Assembly: GCA_964486335.1 (NCBI GenBank) | Contig: CAZAMB010000008.1 | Coordinates: 158,703-222,702 of the forward strand | Reading direction: 5' to 3' | DNA: 64,000 nucleotides | Source: CAZAMB01 sp964486335 | Lineage (GTDB): Bacteria > Planctomycetota > Phycisphaerae > UBA1845 | Part shown: one piece after another, positions 29,001 to 36,272 of the stretch | Layout: every line of letters begins with the position of its first letter | Numbering within the stretch: the stretch's first letter is position 1 | Translations under genes and position numbers: made by a program | The notes under the pieces: model-generated | Seen by the model: only the letters and a program-made list of their open reading frames with translations | What the model was told of the DNA's origin: nothing | Databases searched by the model: none

Positions 29001-30740
29001 AACCTTAGCGACCCCGTGCTCGTCACCAAGCACCACGATCGCGTTCCGCGACGGATGCGGAATCATCGTCACCGATTCCGCCGAAACCGGACCGCTCGCT
29101 CCCGCCGCCGCGCTCGCCCGTCGTCCGCGCCGTCCCGCCGTGCGCACCGGCTGCGCCGGCATGCCCGGCACCCCCGATGTCGACGACGCAGACAACACCT
29201 GCTGAATCGCGGTCACCAGGTCCGCCGCCGTCGCGTGTTCGATCGGAATCACCACCGGCTTCAGATCCCCCGTCGACGTATCCACGTCAACGTAGGGCAG
29301 CAACCGCCGAATCTCCTCGATCTTGTCCTTCATCGCCCGGACCAGAAAATACCCCTGCGTATCGTCCGGAATCAGGCTCACCGTCGGCGGCGGAATCCCT
29401 TCCAACATGCTCGGCGCCGCCGTCTGCACCCGTCGTTGTGGGACCGCCGCTCGACCCGCGCCGTCCAGGTCGGCCATCAGCCGAAGTCGGTTCACCGCCT
29501 CCGTCGCCGAGATGAACTGCACGTCAAACCGTTCAATCGCCCGCGGATCCTCGCCGCCTGTCGGAAAGAACGCGATCAGCTCCAGGTATTTATTGATGTC
29601 CTTCACCAGGGCGAAAATCGATACACTGTTCCCCGTCTCCAGCGGCGTCACCCGCACATAGTCCGGCAGAAAATCCCGAACCTGTCGAAGATCCGCGATC
29701 GACCCCGTCTTCGGCGTGTAGATCACTAGGACAATTTCGTCCTCCGCCGGGTTCTTCAACTCGAACTCCTCGACGCTCTGATACATGTGCGACTTGGGGA
29801 GAATCCGATACAGGTCCGTCACTCGAATCACCAGCAGGTGCGATTTTTCGTACAGAATCCAATACGGTTCGTGCGGCTTGTAGTTGAACAGCAGCATCCG
29901 CACCCGACCCAGCGCATCCCGAAAGCTCAGGCTCTCCGTCGTCTCAAACGTCACCGTCCCCTCGCGCGGCGCTTCGCCAAGGACCCCAAGCCCCGTCTGT
30001 CGCGCGAAACCCCGGATGAGTTGCTCATACGTTCCGTTCTTGATGCTGAACGAATAGGTTCGCTGTTCAGGCGGCTCCGAAACCACATCCGGTTCCGGCG
30101 GAATCTCGATCTCCGTCGATGGACCCTTTTCCTCTGTCGGCATCGCCCCAAGGTCCGTCGGTTGAATCATCTCCGGCGGCGGATTGTTCGGCTGGGCAAC
30201 GTTCGGCTGCACCGCCGGCGCACCTCCGGATGGATTGTTCTGGCGACGTCTTTCGGCCGCGCGCTGCGCCGCTGTCTTCGTTGGATCGTTGGTCGAAGCC
30301 GTACCCACCGCTCCGGGATCCACGGTACCGGGCTGACGACCCGATTCTTCCATCAGCATCTGATCAATTTTCTTTTGTAGCTCCGGATCGATCTTGACCC
30401 GGCCCGTTTCGTCGACCCCGACCGGTTGGCCGATGTTCGCGCCCGGAGCAGGCTGGGGCGCGGGTTGCTGTGCCGGTTGGCCTGAGGGGTTGGTAGCGGG
30501 CGGAACTTGTTCAGGATTCTGCGGCTGTGGTTGCACGACCGGCTTGTTGCCTTCGCCTTCGGGCTGACCCGGAGGCGTCACCGGCGCCGGATTCGGCCTC
30601 TTCACCGCCGGTCGCCGAGTCGGAGTCTTCGGTTTTTCCTGTGCTTCCACAGTCATCATCGACGCGCCGAAGCACATCGCGATTGCCGTACAAACGCTGA
30701 CCATGCGCCGTCCGGTGAATCCGTTCCGTTCATTTCGCAT
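23034..30740 (-). CDS. Giant periplasmic protein with ~22 secretin N-module repeats, no secretin domain
   Basis: 2568 residues from ATG 30740, which has GAGGAG nine bases upstream and starts a signal peptide (VSVCTAIAMCFGASMMTVEA). A Pro/Gln-rich linker (about 40-215) leads to an N0/STN-like domain (YSFSIKNGTYEQLIRGFARQ, ~235-310). Then about twelve NolW-like modules run to ~1470, a charged linker (DSETERDKKGKTKTSK) and a poly-Gln stretch near 1640-1680 break the array, and about ten more modules follow. Each module has the form of hydrophobic strand, LKYAS-like turn, helix, then TSNAIIVRASATDLAAIQ-type strand-helix. It ends in a Ser/Gly/Arg-rich tail without any secretin pore domain. It lies 227 bases upstream of gspD in the same operon and probably builds rings that stack with or extend the secretin. 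That role is inference. Confidence 0.88.
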   Translation of the reverse strand: MRNERNGFTGRRMVSVCTAIAMCFGASMMTVEAQEKPKTPTRRPAVKRPNPAPVTPPGQPEGEGNKPVVQPQPQNPEQVPPATNPSGQPAQQPAPQPAPGANIGQPVGVDETGRVKIDPELQKKIDQMLMEESGRQPGTVDPGAVGTASTNDPTKTAAQRAAERRRQNNPSGGAPAVQPNVAQPNNPPPEMIQPTDLGAMPTEEKGPSTEIEIPPEPDVVSEPPEQRTYSFSIKNGTYEQLIRGFARQTGLGVLGEAPREGTVTFETTESLSFRDALGRVRMLLFNYKPHEPYWILYEKSHLLVIRVTDLYRILPKSHMYQSVEEFELKNPAEDEIVLVIYTPKTGSIADLRQVRDFLPDYVRVTPLETGNSVSIFALVKDINKYLELIAFFPTGGEDPRAIERFDVQFISATEAVNRLRLMADLDGAGRAAVPQRRVQTAAPSMLEGIPPPTVSLIPDDTQGYFLVRAMKDKIEEIRRLLPYVDVDTSTGDLKPVVIPIEHATAADLVTAIQQVLSASSTSGVPGMPAQPVRTAGRRGRRASAAAGASGPVSAESVTMIPHPSRNAIVVLGDEHGVAKVRDLVALFDVVSQIGPLRIQLEVADANEVSTTVGQILGGGGIPKGQPGGDSFQLIPDPSGGALWYSGTESELTKVKEIIALLDVAQDPVALRVVRLIYQTPSFVTGLLRELDGSTAASPAPAAAGRTPKSRRVTTQAASKFTPDDVQKLLYILCTESDWKRYEAFIAQIDVAAPESEPFVRLTVTHLDPATAVERLGTMLSGLANVDSAIRTVATDDSILVVGATPTDIARIKVFLEEVDKPSLVEQRTFEIKHSDPSDIKATIEALLGDGGGVVEPRTGVGRRRIPRGDAGAPAGVGGGPTVESVVSDKMTIVQIANRLIVKATPRMLDEVAKVIAEFDIPSGGTELKVFSDFPPGSDIVGITETLTSVFAGPGRAGRRAGRDGAAAAIGLGAEGPRFIPQPASSRLVVIGDPAQFPEIEKLLNVLRVEASAEPSIVEFIDVKHGDPLDLVEDIRPLLDLKIRGLVQAGELADVPTESTAPSPVPNPRRIRALQQGGNAGGGDRYHIAADARNERIVIAAPKAIIAEARRLVEMFDQPAHQKDKVVFRTVELANASPSEMIKTVKEMMGRPTQVRAVARPRPVGVPGSPGAVAAESLSTEALTIVEAPGGGSIILNGIEAEVDKATEWIHKLDELSTRGRRIKLYQVKDADTAQLFDLIVNVVDSATPAKTGGVPRPARMAASGKGAAEEEDEEEFTTTKTHSGGDLYIQADLIGRTMLVATTASKLAQIDDIFKMFEEDEVIRGGIEEKPVPKFIYKLEHADASDARWDLEDLLESLWEPHGKLPKVEKLFKDSLVIRYPDESRFEEIKAMIAEHVDKPSDKPVKVLRKSIASPAGMSAEATARWLKRNLGEYEIDLVNNTPEDIEKKLPLERVRVPVVEESKVSPCVMPLAFDRMAAALLGSAIGQQEPPPEESAPPEEQEEHIEPIQDDVPVEETPYVEPPVNADLMIQRALQPIAAPKEDSGKEEKKDSETERDKKGKTKTSKKLKVIYDDTQGVIVVEGEEDDLDTVKEAMEDLDDEIKDLLVAPDIRIYRVKYIDVFSAQDVLEEMFNATKSQQAQVMIQQQQAAQMARMQQMQQQRQQQQQQQERGGQDQDGKDGAGKGNQPQQPQQPQIQVPQLPAPAVRVYPNPRDRTLILRAETSQYPQILELLATIDQPKPVDSIMRTYQLKKLNAAEVEQMLREMLRLDAAKDRPRAAARGPAFPGMPGAAQASTTGPGGQLPQTVLQESTTGSLLGVDPQDITLFSSETANTIMAMAPPAALDYIGKLIDQFESGDIAERLTRYYELKHAEAAEVAEQLSDYFAEKSPGRSGKGSKKSGGEGAPSIGGGGMNAPSFIAYDRLNMLTVQATAEQIKEIEEVLTRFDVKSTEDEWKDVVLAHADAKMVADTLGEMFGGGSGASAARGAAGGPVGGKSGGGKSPKFIGEAGGRIVLFSAPTGLHEQILSTVAKLEEQSKQTTTPRIIELTNATPSQVADAIEKAYDSKRTARPGSSGASALPRFTVTAHDASRRLFVVADDEMFSQVESLAKTLDTPGSGISVEFRIYPLQYANAKAVHGQLTKLMTEYVQRLGPQDAKKIEAFSVQPDETANALIVLGTPSVFGFIEENLRKIDTPASAVTQQEVHVVEVKNADPDALVKALTDIFVRNAQKSAEGEAAISISAATGSKAILVRCNAVDFAKIDATIKELDTQEIATAGDVRVVTLQYGDASEINTALQAYLKKPAGPGGRGDQLIGDVRLGVLAQTNAIMISGDQQQLDRIESIAKGMDIAGEKGSVPQIITLKYASSSLLLPQLKEMFNDPKMGGGKKHYSPPVIVADETSNAIIVRASATDLAAIQGVVEKIDTEDKKDKSTFRIVQVSAGINVDDLSEKVEQSINESAKMRAPAGSGRGGSIPTISALADRRTNSITIAGSPMLFNDAEQMIRTLEKMGPTGNNTTIIVPVPNIATEDIQRLIDQMTQQSNSGSSRRGSSGGGSRPTRGGGRP

Positions 30741-30835
30741 TTGCGCTCTCCTCGGGGCGCCGCGCACTTTCGCGGCCGGGCGACCCACGCCCTTATACCC
30801 ACCGACGGTTCAATGAACTCAATCTTCTTCCCTTG

Positions 30836-32698
30836 TTACAGACGTCCCGGATTCGGCGGATTCCCGCGGTTCCGAATGCGCGACGGTCGGTTCTGACGAA
30901 TCGGTTTCTTCTTTTCCGGTTCCCGCGGTTCCGCCTTCGCCGTGTCCGCTTCGTTCGGCTTCAACTCCGGCGGTGGTGTCGTCGGCCGAGCCGCCTCGTT
31001 CGCCGGCGGCGTATTCTTCGCGGTTGGTTGTTCTTCCGGAGAGGCCGGGTTCACCGAACCGTCGGCTCCTCGTTCCCCTGAAGTTCGTTTTGATTCTGCG
31101 GAACCCGCGGGCGCCGGCGGCTGATCGCCGGACGGCGCGCGAGGCCCATCGTTCGGCGTCGCTGTGTTGTTCTGCGCCGATTGCGAAGCGGCCCCCGGAT
31201 TGCCACCGGCCTCGCTCGGCGCACCCGCTGCCGGATCGGGCATCGGCGCTTGCTCAGGCGCGACCGTCGGCGTCGTCGGCTGTTCACCCGCCTTGGCGGC
31301 CTCTGCCGCGCGGGCTTGCTCTTCTTCGGCTTTGCTTCGCGCCAAGGCATCCGCTTCGGCTTGCGCCCGAGCCTCTTCGTCGGCTTTGCGAGCGCGTTCC
31401 GCCTCCACGGCGCGTTCCGCAGCCGCTTTCAACTCCGGATAGTCCGTGGCGATCGCCGCCTCCATGTGGTCATCCATGGACCCGCCCAGCGGATAAACGA
31501 AAAACTGGCCCGTCCGATGGACCAATGCGCCGGATTGGTGCACATACACGAGTCTGCCGCCGTCAAAGTCATCGCCGCGCTTGTAATACGTGTCCTCATG
31601 CGTGCGGTTGTTGGACACCATGATTTCGTTCGATCGCTTGCCGTTAATCGTGCGCATCAGCGTCATCACAATGTGTAGCGATCGACCGTCCGGCCAGCGC
31701 TGCACCACCGGAACCACCGGCTGCGTGATCACCGGTTGCGTCGGTTCCTGTTGCGGCGGTGGCGGAGGCGGAGGCGGAGGTGGCTCGCGAATCGTCACCA
31801 TCACCGTCGCGTTCGCCGGGTTGCTCTTCGCCCCGTCCGTCAGCGTCACCGTGTACGTCTGCGATCTCGCCGATGAGCTGTCCACGGTTGGGTGCGGCGA
31901 GCTCGCATCGTTCAAACCATCCGCGGGCAACCACGCAAACGCATAGTTGCCGTCACCGCCCGACGGCCTTGCACTCAGCCCCACGGGCTGTCCGACTTCC
32001 GCCGTCACATTCGCCTGCACGTCCAGCCGAAGCGGTGCCAGCGGCACGAACTCAGTAAACGGCGTCCCCTCCCAGATCGGCGAATAATCTCGACCCGCGT
32101 GGCGGACCACCTGCTCCGGTTTCTTCAGGCCCTCCGGGTCAATTCGTCCCACCATCCTGTGCTGCGGGAGAACCAGCACTTCCACCGGCACCCGCAGGTT
32201 GAACAAATCCTTGTCCTGCCCCTTGCGGCCCGACCCGGACGGAGTCAGCGCCGTATTGGACACTCGCACAACCTCCGGAATCTCCGCAACTTCCTTCAAA
32301 AACTTCACCGCCGATTCCAGCGACCCAGCCGCCGAAACCGTCACCACCGTCGTCGTCAGTCCCGTCTTCCGATCCTCCACCGGACGCGACGGCGATACAC
32401 TCATGTTTTGCAGACTGTTCTTTTCGATCAGGCCGTTCAGTCGATCCCGCACGCTTGACTCGACCCGCCCTACGTCGAACGAACCATTGCGTTCCACATA
32501 ACTGCGGTATTCGTATCGCGCCTGTTCGACCTCGGCCGCAACCGCCTGCAGCTTCGCCAGGTCGTCCTTGCGCGCCGCGATGCGTTGATCAATCGTCAGC
32601 AGCGGCTTGATCCATGTCGGATACACCGTGCCTGCCGCCACCACGTACACCATCGCGATGGCAAACCCCGCCGCCAGGATTTTGGTTCGTCGATTCAT
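30836..32698 (-). CDS. gspM: GspM/PilO-like assembly protein with PKD-like and C-terminal extra domains
   Basis: 620 residues. An N-terminal membrane anchor (AAGFAIAMVYVVAAGTVYP), a coiled-coil (RIAARKDDLAKLQAVAAEVE) and a ferredoxin-like domain (GRVESSVRDRLNGLIEKNSL ... VKFLKEVAEIPEVVRVSN) are the layout of GspM/PilO, an inner-membrane platform component. It is unusual in what follows: an Ig/PKD-like domain (LSARPSGGDGNYAFAWLPAD, TYTVTLTDGAKSNPANATV), a run of prolines, a small beta domain (YYKRGDDFDGGRLVYVHQSG) that resembles the HR domain of GspC/PilP, an Ala/Glu-rich helix and a long disordered Pro-rich tail. Ordinary GspM is about 160-200 residues. The GspC-like identification is tentative. 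Confidence 0.75.
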   Translation of the reverse strand: MNRRTKILAAGFAIAMVYVVAAGTVYPTWIKPLLTIDQRIAARKDDLAKLQAVAAEVEQARYEYRSYVERNGSFDVGRVESSVRDRLNGLIEKNSLQNMSVSPSRPVEDRKTGLTTTVVTVSAAGSLESAVKFLKEVAEIPEVVRVSNTALTPSGSGRKGQDKDLFNLRVPVEVLVLPQHRMVGRIDPEGLKKPEQVVRHAGRDYSPIWEGTPFTEFVPLAPLRLDVQANVTAEVGQPVGLSARPSGGDGNYAFAWLPADGLNDASSPHPTVDSSSARSQTYTVTLTDGAKSNPANATVMVTIREPPPPPPPPPPQQEPTQPVITQPVVPVVQRWPDGRSLHIVMTLMRTINGKRSNEIMVSNNRTHEDTYYKRGDDFDGGRLVYVHQSGALVHRTGQFFVYPLGGSMDDHMEAAIATDYPELKAAAERAVEAERARKADEEARAQAEADALARSKAEEEQARAAEAAKAGEQPTTPTVAPEQAPMPDPAAGAPSEAGGNPGAASQSAQNNTATPNDGPRAPSGDQPPAPAGSAESKRTSGERGADGSVNPASPEEQPTAKNTPPANEAARPTTPPPELKPNEADTAKAEPREPEKKKPIRQNRPSRIRNRGNPPNPGRL

Positions 32699-32740
32699 CG
32701 GCCCTTCGTGCTCACCGCGGCGACCGCGCGCCGACCATTC

Positions 32741-34336
32741 CTACCGCCGTCCCGACGCCTTGGTCGGCGCCTCGTCGTCCAGGATCGTGATCCGCACATC
32801 CTGTTGAAACGGATACTTCTCGCCCTTCTTTTCCGACTGCCCGCCGACATGAACGTCATAGCGCGGGCGATCGCGCCCCTCTCTCCGAAACTCCTCCATC
32901 CGCCGACCGACCTCCAGCGCCGTATCCCGGTTCTTCGCCTTCGTTTTCAGCGTCACCCGATTCTCTTTCTGATTCAGCTCCAGATTCGTGATCAGCCACT
33001 CCTCATTCGACGGCATCAGCGCGAACACATCGTACATCACGTCCACCCACACGAGCTGCCGCTTGTCAAACTCCCGGAGTTGCGCCATCACCTCAAGAAA
33101 CTTCAGTCGATCCTTGTGGTCCTCTTCCAGCGCCGCGATCTCCGATTCCACCTGCGCGAGTTCCTTGCGCTGCTCCTTGGTCGCCTGCGCGACGCTGATT
33201 CCCGCAGCCGTGATAAACAGTCCGCCGATCGCCGCTGCCAGCGGCGCCTTTCGAAGCCGTCGTTTCGCTTGCGACTCTGTTCGCTTCGGATGCCGAAAAT
33301 CAAAGTGCAGTGATTCCGCATCCGCATGACTGAGCACCAGCCCCAGCGCCGAGGCGAAGCCCGCCGCGGCCGCCCCTTCGTCGGGTTCCCACCCGAACGT
33401 CGACGCCGGATTATAAAGCTGCGTCGTGAATCCCAGCTTGTCCTGCAACGCTTCCGACAGAGAATCTTCGACTCCCGTGTCACCGCCGATGACCGCGAAG
33501 TCGATCGCCGCACCCGCATCCGACGTTCGATACGCTTCGACCGACCGCGTCACTTCCACGATCAGCGACGAGATGATGCTCGCCCGCGACGGCCCGACGG
33601 GTACGCCCGTGCCGCCGTCGCCGCCCGCGAATTCATCCTCGACACCCGTGAATCGCAGCCCGCCTCGATCAATCGTCGGCGACGCCTTGTCCGGAATCAC
33701 CACCGACGCCGCTCGCGAGAACATCAGCGACCCGTTCTTCAGAACGTCGATTTCCGTCAAACTCGGACCCACGTCGATAAACAGAACGTGTTCGGGCATC
33801 GAATGCCGCAGCAACGCCCGCACCGCCACGCCATTCGCGTGCGGACGCAGTCCGACGCGCTCCACCTTCAGCCCCGCATGTTCGGCCACCGCCTCGTAAT
33901 GGCTCAAAACCTCACGGCGCACCACCGCGACAAGCACGTCCGATGAGCCGGCCTCGCCGCCCGCCTCGCTCGCGGCCACAAAGTCGATCACCGCCTCGTC
34001 CGCCGGAAACGGAAGCTCCCGACCGATCTGAATCTCCACCATCCCCGGAAGCTCTTCCGAACGGGTCGTCGGAAGACTCAGCGTCTTGAGAATCGCCTGG
34101 TCACGAGGAATGTCCACCACCGCGTGCGTCGCGCCGATGCCCTCCGCGTCCAGCACCCGCCGAACATGCGCCCCCATCCGCGCCGGATCATCGATCCGCA
34201 CGTCCGACGGGATCGCCGCCGACAGAATTCGGTCGATCTTCACGCCGCGCTTCGTCAGCACCGCGTGAACCACGCGAAGCGTTTCGCTGTTCCAGTCCAG
34301 CGCGACAATCTTGCCCGTGCGAATCTTAGCCGCCAC
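32741..34336 (-). CDS. gspL: GspL-like PilM-PilN fusion
   Basis: 531 residues. The N-terminal ~330 residues form a PilM/GspL actin-like domain (KIVALDWNSETLRVVHAV, HAVVDIPRDQAILKTLSLP, MPEHVLFIDVGPSLTEIDVL). A single membrane helix near residue 372 (APLAAAIGGLFITAAGISVA) is followed by a coiled-coil and a PilN-like periplasmic domain (ALMPSNEEWLITNLELNQ). This is the order of GspL, which bridges the cytoplasmic ATPase GspE to the platform. Its start overlaps the gspK stop by 11 bases, and gspM follows 42 bases downstream. Confidence 0.88.
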   Translation of the reverse strand: MAAKIRTGKIVALDWNSETLRVVHAVLTKRGVKIDRILSAAIPSDVRIDDPARMGAHVRRVLDAEGIGATHAVVDIPRDQAILKTLSLPTTRSEELPGMVEIQIGRELPFPADEAVIDFVAASEAGGEAGSSDVLVAVVRREVLSHYEAVAEHAGLKVERVGLRPHANGVAVRALLRHSMPEHVLFIDVGPSLTEIDVLKNGSLMFSRAASVVIPDKASPTIDRGGLRFTGVEDEFAGGDGGTGVPVGPSRASIISSLIVEVTRSVEAYRTSDAGAAIDFAVIGGDTGVEDSLSEALQDKLGFTTQLYNPASTFGWEPDEGAAAAGFASALGLVLSHADAESLHFDFRHPKRTESQAKRRLRKAPLAAAIGGLFITAAGISVAQATKEQRKELAQVESEIAALEEDHKDRLKFLEVMAQLREFDKRQLVWVDVMYDVFALMPSNEEWLITNLELNQKENRVTLKTKAKNRDTALEVGRRMEEFRREGRDRPRYDVHVGGQSEKKGEKYPFQQDVRITILDDEAPTKASGRR

Positions 34337-36272
34337 GAATCTTTTCCTTGTCTTCCTCGCGGATCGGATAGCTCCCGCCCAATCCGCTGATGTCCCGATA
34401 GTATATCGTCTGCACGATCGGTCCGTTCATATCCACAATCACCTGCAACCGCGTCACCATCCCAATATGATCGCCGAAGCCCACCGATTCAATCGTGAAT
34501 TGCTGCCCGCGGGCTGTGATTTGTGGGGCAACCTTGGCATAAGTTTCCACGTCCATACCCAATTCTGTCACCAGCCACGCCGTCGTCGATGCTGTCATCG
34601 GCGTCAGCCCGCCCCGCTTCGACAGAATCGCCTCCACCGTGTCTGCCGGCATCCCTTCGATGCACGACAACACCAGCCTTGGTGCCGTATTAATATTGAT
34701 AAGGCCCTGAATGCCCCGCTCCGCCGTCGTCGTCGTTCGATCCATCAACACCGCCAGTTGCTCATTCGTCATTTGCAGCGAAACCGGCTGCCCATCCACC
34801 ATCCTCGGCAAAAGCACCGATGCCGGACTCTCAAACTTGGTCGGCTCGTTCCCGTCCCCGCCTCCTCCCGTTCCACCGTCACCGCCTTCGTCCCCTTGCG
34901 GCTCACCGTCCCCGGTTTCAAGCCCACCGCCCTGATCGCCGTCGCCGCTCCCCGGAACCCCGCTCCCATCACTCCCCGGCTGTCCACCGCCGCTCGGCTG
35001 CCCGCCACCTGCGGGCTGCCCATCACCCGATGGTTGACCGTCTCCCGGCCCGCGCTGTTGCATGAGTCGCCCAAGTTTTGAACCGTTCGTCGAGTCGATC
35101 AATCGCCCGCCTTCGATCGACTTCCGGTTCGACCCGCCTTGCCCCTTCGGGTCATTCCCACCGGGCTGACCTCCACCCTGCCCACCGTCCTGAGGCTGTC
35201 CGCCTTGGCCCCCGCCTTGCGGTTGACCTCCACCCTGCCCACCGTCTTGAGGCTGTCCGCCTTGCCCCCCGCCCTGCGGCTGACCGCCCTGTCCGCCGGC
35301 GCCGCCCGTCCCTCCACCTCCGCCTTGCCCGCCCGTCGGCTTCTTCACCGCCGCGACGATTCCATCCACCAAACCCGGATCCTCAGGGAACACCGTCTCC
35401 AACCCCGCCCGAACCACCGCCTCCTCACCCAAAAGGTTGACGCGCGGACGGTTGTCGTTGGCCGTGTTGTTCTCAGTTGATAGCACCGTCAAATACGGAT
35501 ACAGACCGCGATTCAGAATGTCGTCTCGATTATCCGGCGGAAACGTCTTGTCGCCGTCCTTCTCATTCTCCGAAACCAGCCCATTGCGATCGAAGTCCTC
35601 GCCATAAAAAATCTCCGGTGTCACCCCTTTCACCAGCAGCAACTCCTCAATGCTGTCAAACGGACCGTTCTTCACCCGATACGGCTGTGGAAGTCCTCGA
35701 TAGTATTCCCCCTCTGTGTCCGTATCCTCGCCGTTCGATTGCGAATCGCTGTCGTACCAGTCGACGATCGCATCAACGATCCGTTGCGGATCAACCTCGT
35801 TATCTTCGCCCACCGCCGCCGCCACCAGTTTCAGAAGCTGGTCGTATCGTTTCTTCTCCAACACCACGTTCAGATTCAGCTTCGCTGACTCGTCCGTGAT
35901 GCCGAACCGCGCCTGCTCCTTGTCGTCGTTCGGATCGTCCGCCACGATGCTGAACCGATACACCATCGATTCGTCAAACTCTTCCGTTGTCCCGGCCGTC
36001 TGCGCATCCCGGCCGTGCGCCGTCACGATCACCCGATTCAGCAGTTCCGGATTGTGATACCACAGCCCGCGATCCAGGCGACCCGTCCGCAGCAGCATCT
36101 TCACTCGCTCAACGCCCGCTTCCGCCGCAAGCCGCGTCTGAAACCGATACGCCACCGCCTGCGTCGACGCCAGGTCCGCGTAAACCCGAAACGAGAACAT
36201 CGCCGCCAGCAATCCGATCAGCACCAGCACGAACAGCACCACCGGAAGAATCACGCCTCGACGACGCATCAC
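34326..36272 (-). CDS. gspK: Type II secretion minor pseudopilin GspK with Gly/Gln-rich insert
   Basis: 648 residues. The hydrophobic N-terminus (GVILPVVLFVLVLIGLLAAM) is a prepilin-type segment but without a glutamate at +5, as is usual for GspK. The body includes the GspK core (ITDESAKLNLN, IVDAIVDWYDSDSQSNGEDT, IEELLLVKGVTPEIFYG, INTAPRLVLSCIEGMPADTV). About 150 residues of Gly/Gln/Pro/Asp-rich sequence interrupt the core near residues 320-475; E. coli-type GspK is about 325 residues. GspK caps the pseudopilus tip with GspI and GspJ. Its start overlaps the gspJ stop by four bases. Confidence 0.9.
   Translation of the reverse strand: MMRRRGVILPVVLFVLVLIGLLAAMFSFRVYADLASTQAVAYRFQTRLAAEAGVERVKMLLRTGRLDRGLWYHNPELLNRVIVTAHGRDAQTAGTTEEFDESMVYRFSIVADDPNDDKEQARFGITDESAKLNLNVVLEKKRYDQLLKLVAAAVGEDNEVDPQRIVDAIVDWYDSDSQSNGEDTDTEGEYYRGLPQPYRVKNGPFDSIEELLLVKGVTPEIFYGEDFDRNGLVSENEKDGDKTFPPDNRDDILNRGLYPYLTVLSTENNTANDNRPRVNLLGEEAVVRAGLETVFPEDPGLVDGIVAAVKKPTGGQGGGGGTGGAGGQGGQPQGGGQGGQPQDGGQGGGQPQGGGQGGQPQDGGQGGGQPGGNDPKGQGGSNRKSIEGGRLIDSTNGSKLGRLMQQRGPGDGQPSGDGQPAGGGQPSGGGQPGSDGSGVPGSGDGDQGGGLETGDGEPQGDEGGDGGTGGGGDGNEPTKFESPASVLLPRMVDGQPVSLQMTNEQLAVLMDRTTTTAERGIQGLININTAPRLVLSCIEGMPADTVEAILSKRGGLTPMTASTTAWLVTELGMDVETYAKVAPQITARGQQFTIESVGFGDHIGMVTRLQVIVDMNGPIVQTIYYRDISGLGGSYPIREEDKEKIRGG
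35166..35279 (-). repeat. Two 57-base tandem repeats inside gspK
   Basis: Units 35166-35222 and 35223-35279 are nearly identical (differences at a few bases) and encode 19-residue Gly/Gln-rich blocks of the gspK insert. A degenerate third unit follows from 35280. The length is a multiple of three, so copy-number change would keep the frame. Confidence 0.8.

Noticed and set aside
24621..29729. Plus-strand open frame of 1702 codons opposite the giant T2SS-associated gene
   Set aside because: Composition is dominated by Arg, Leu and His as expected for the antisense of a GC-rich gene; it has no ribosome binding site or domain, and the minus-strand frame has clear repeats, signal peptide and RBS.
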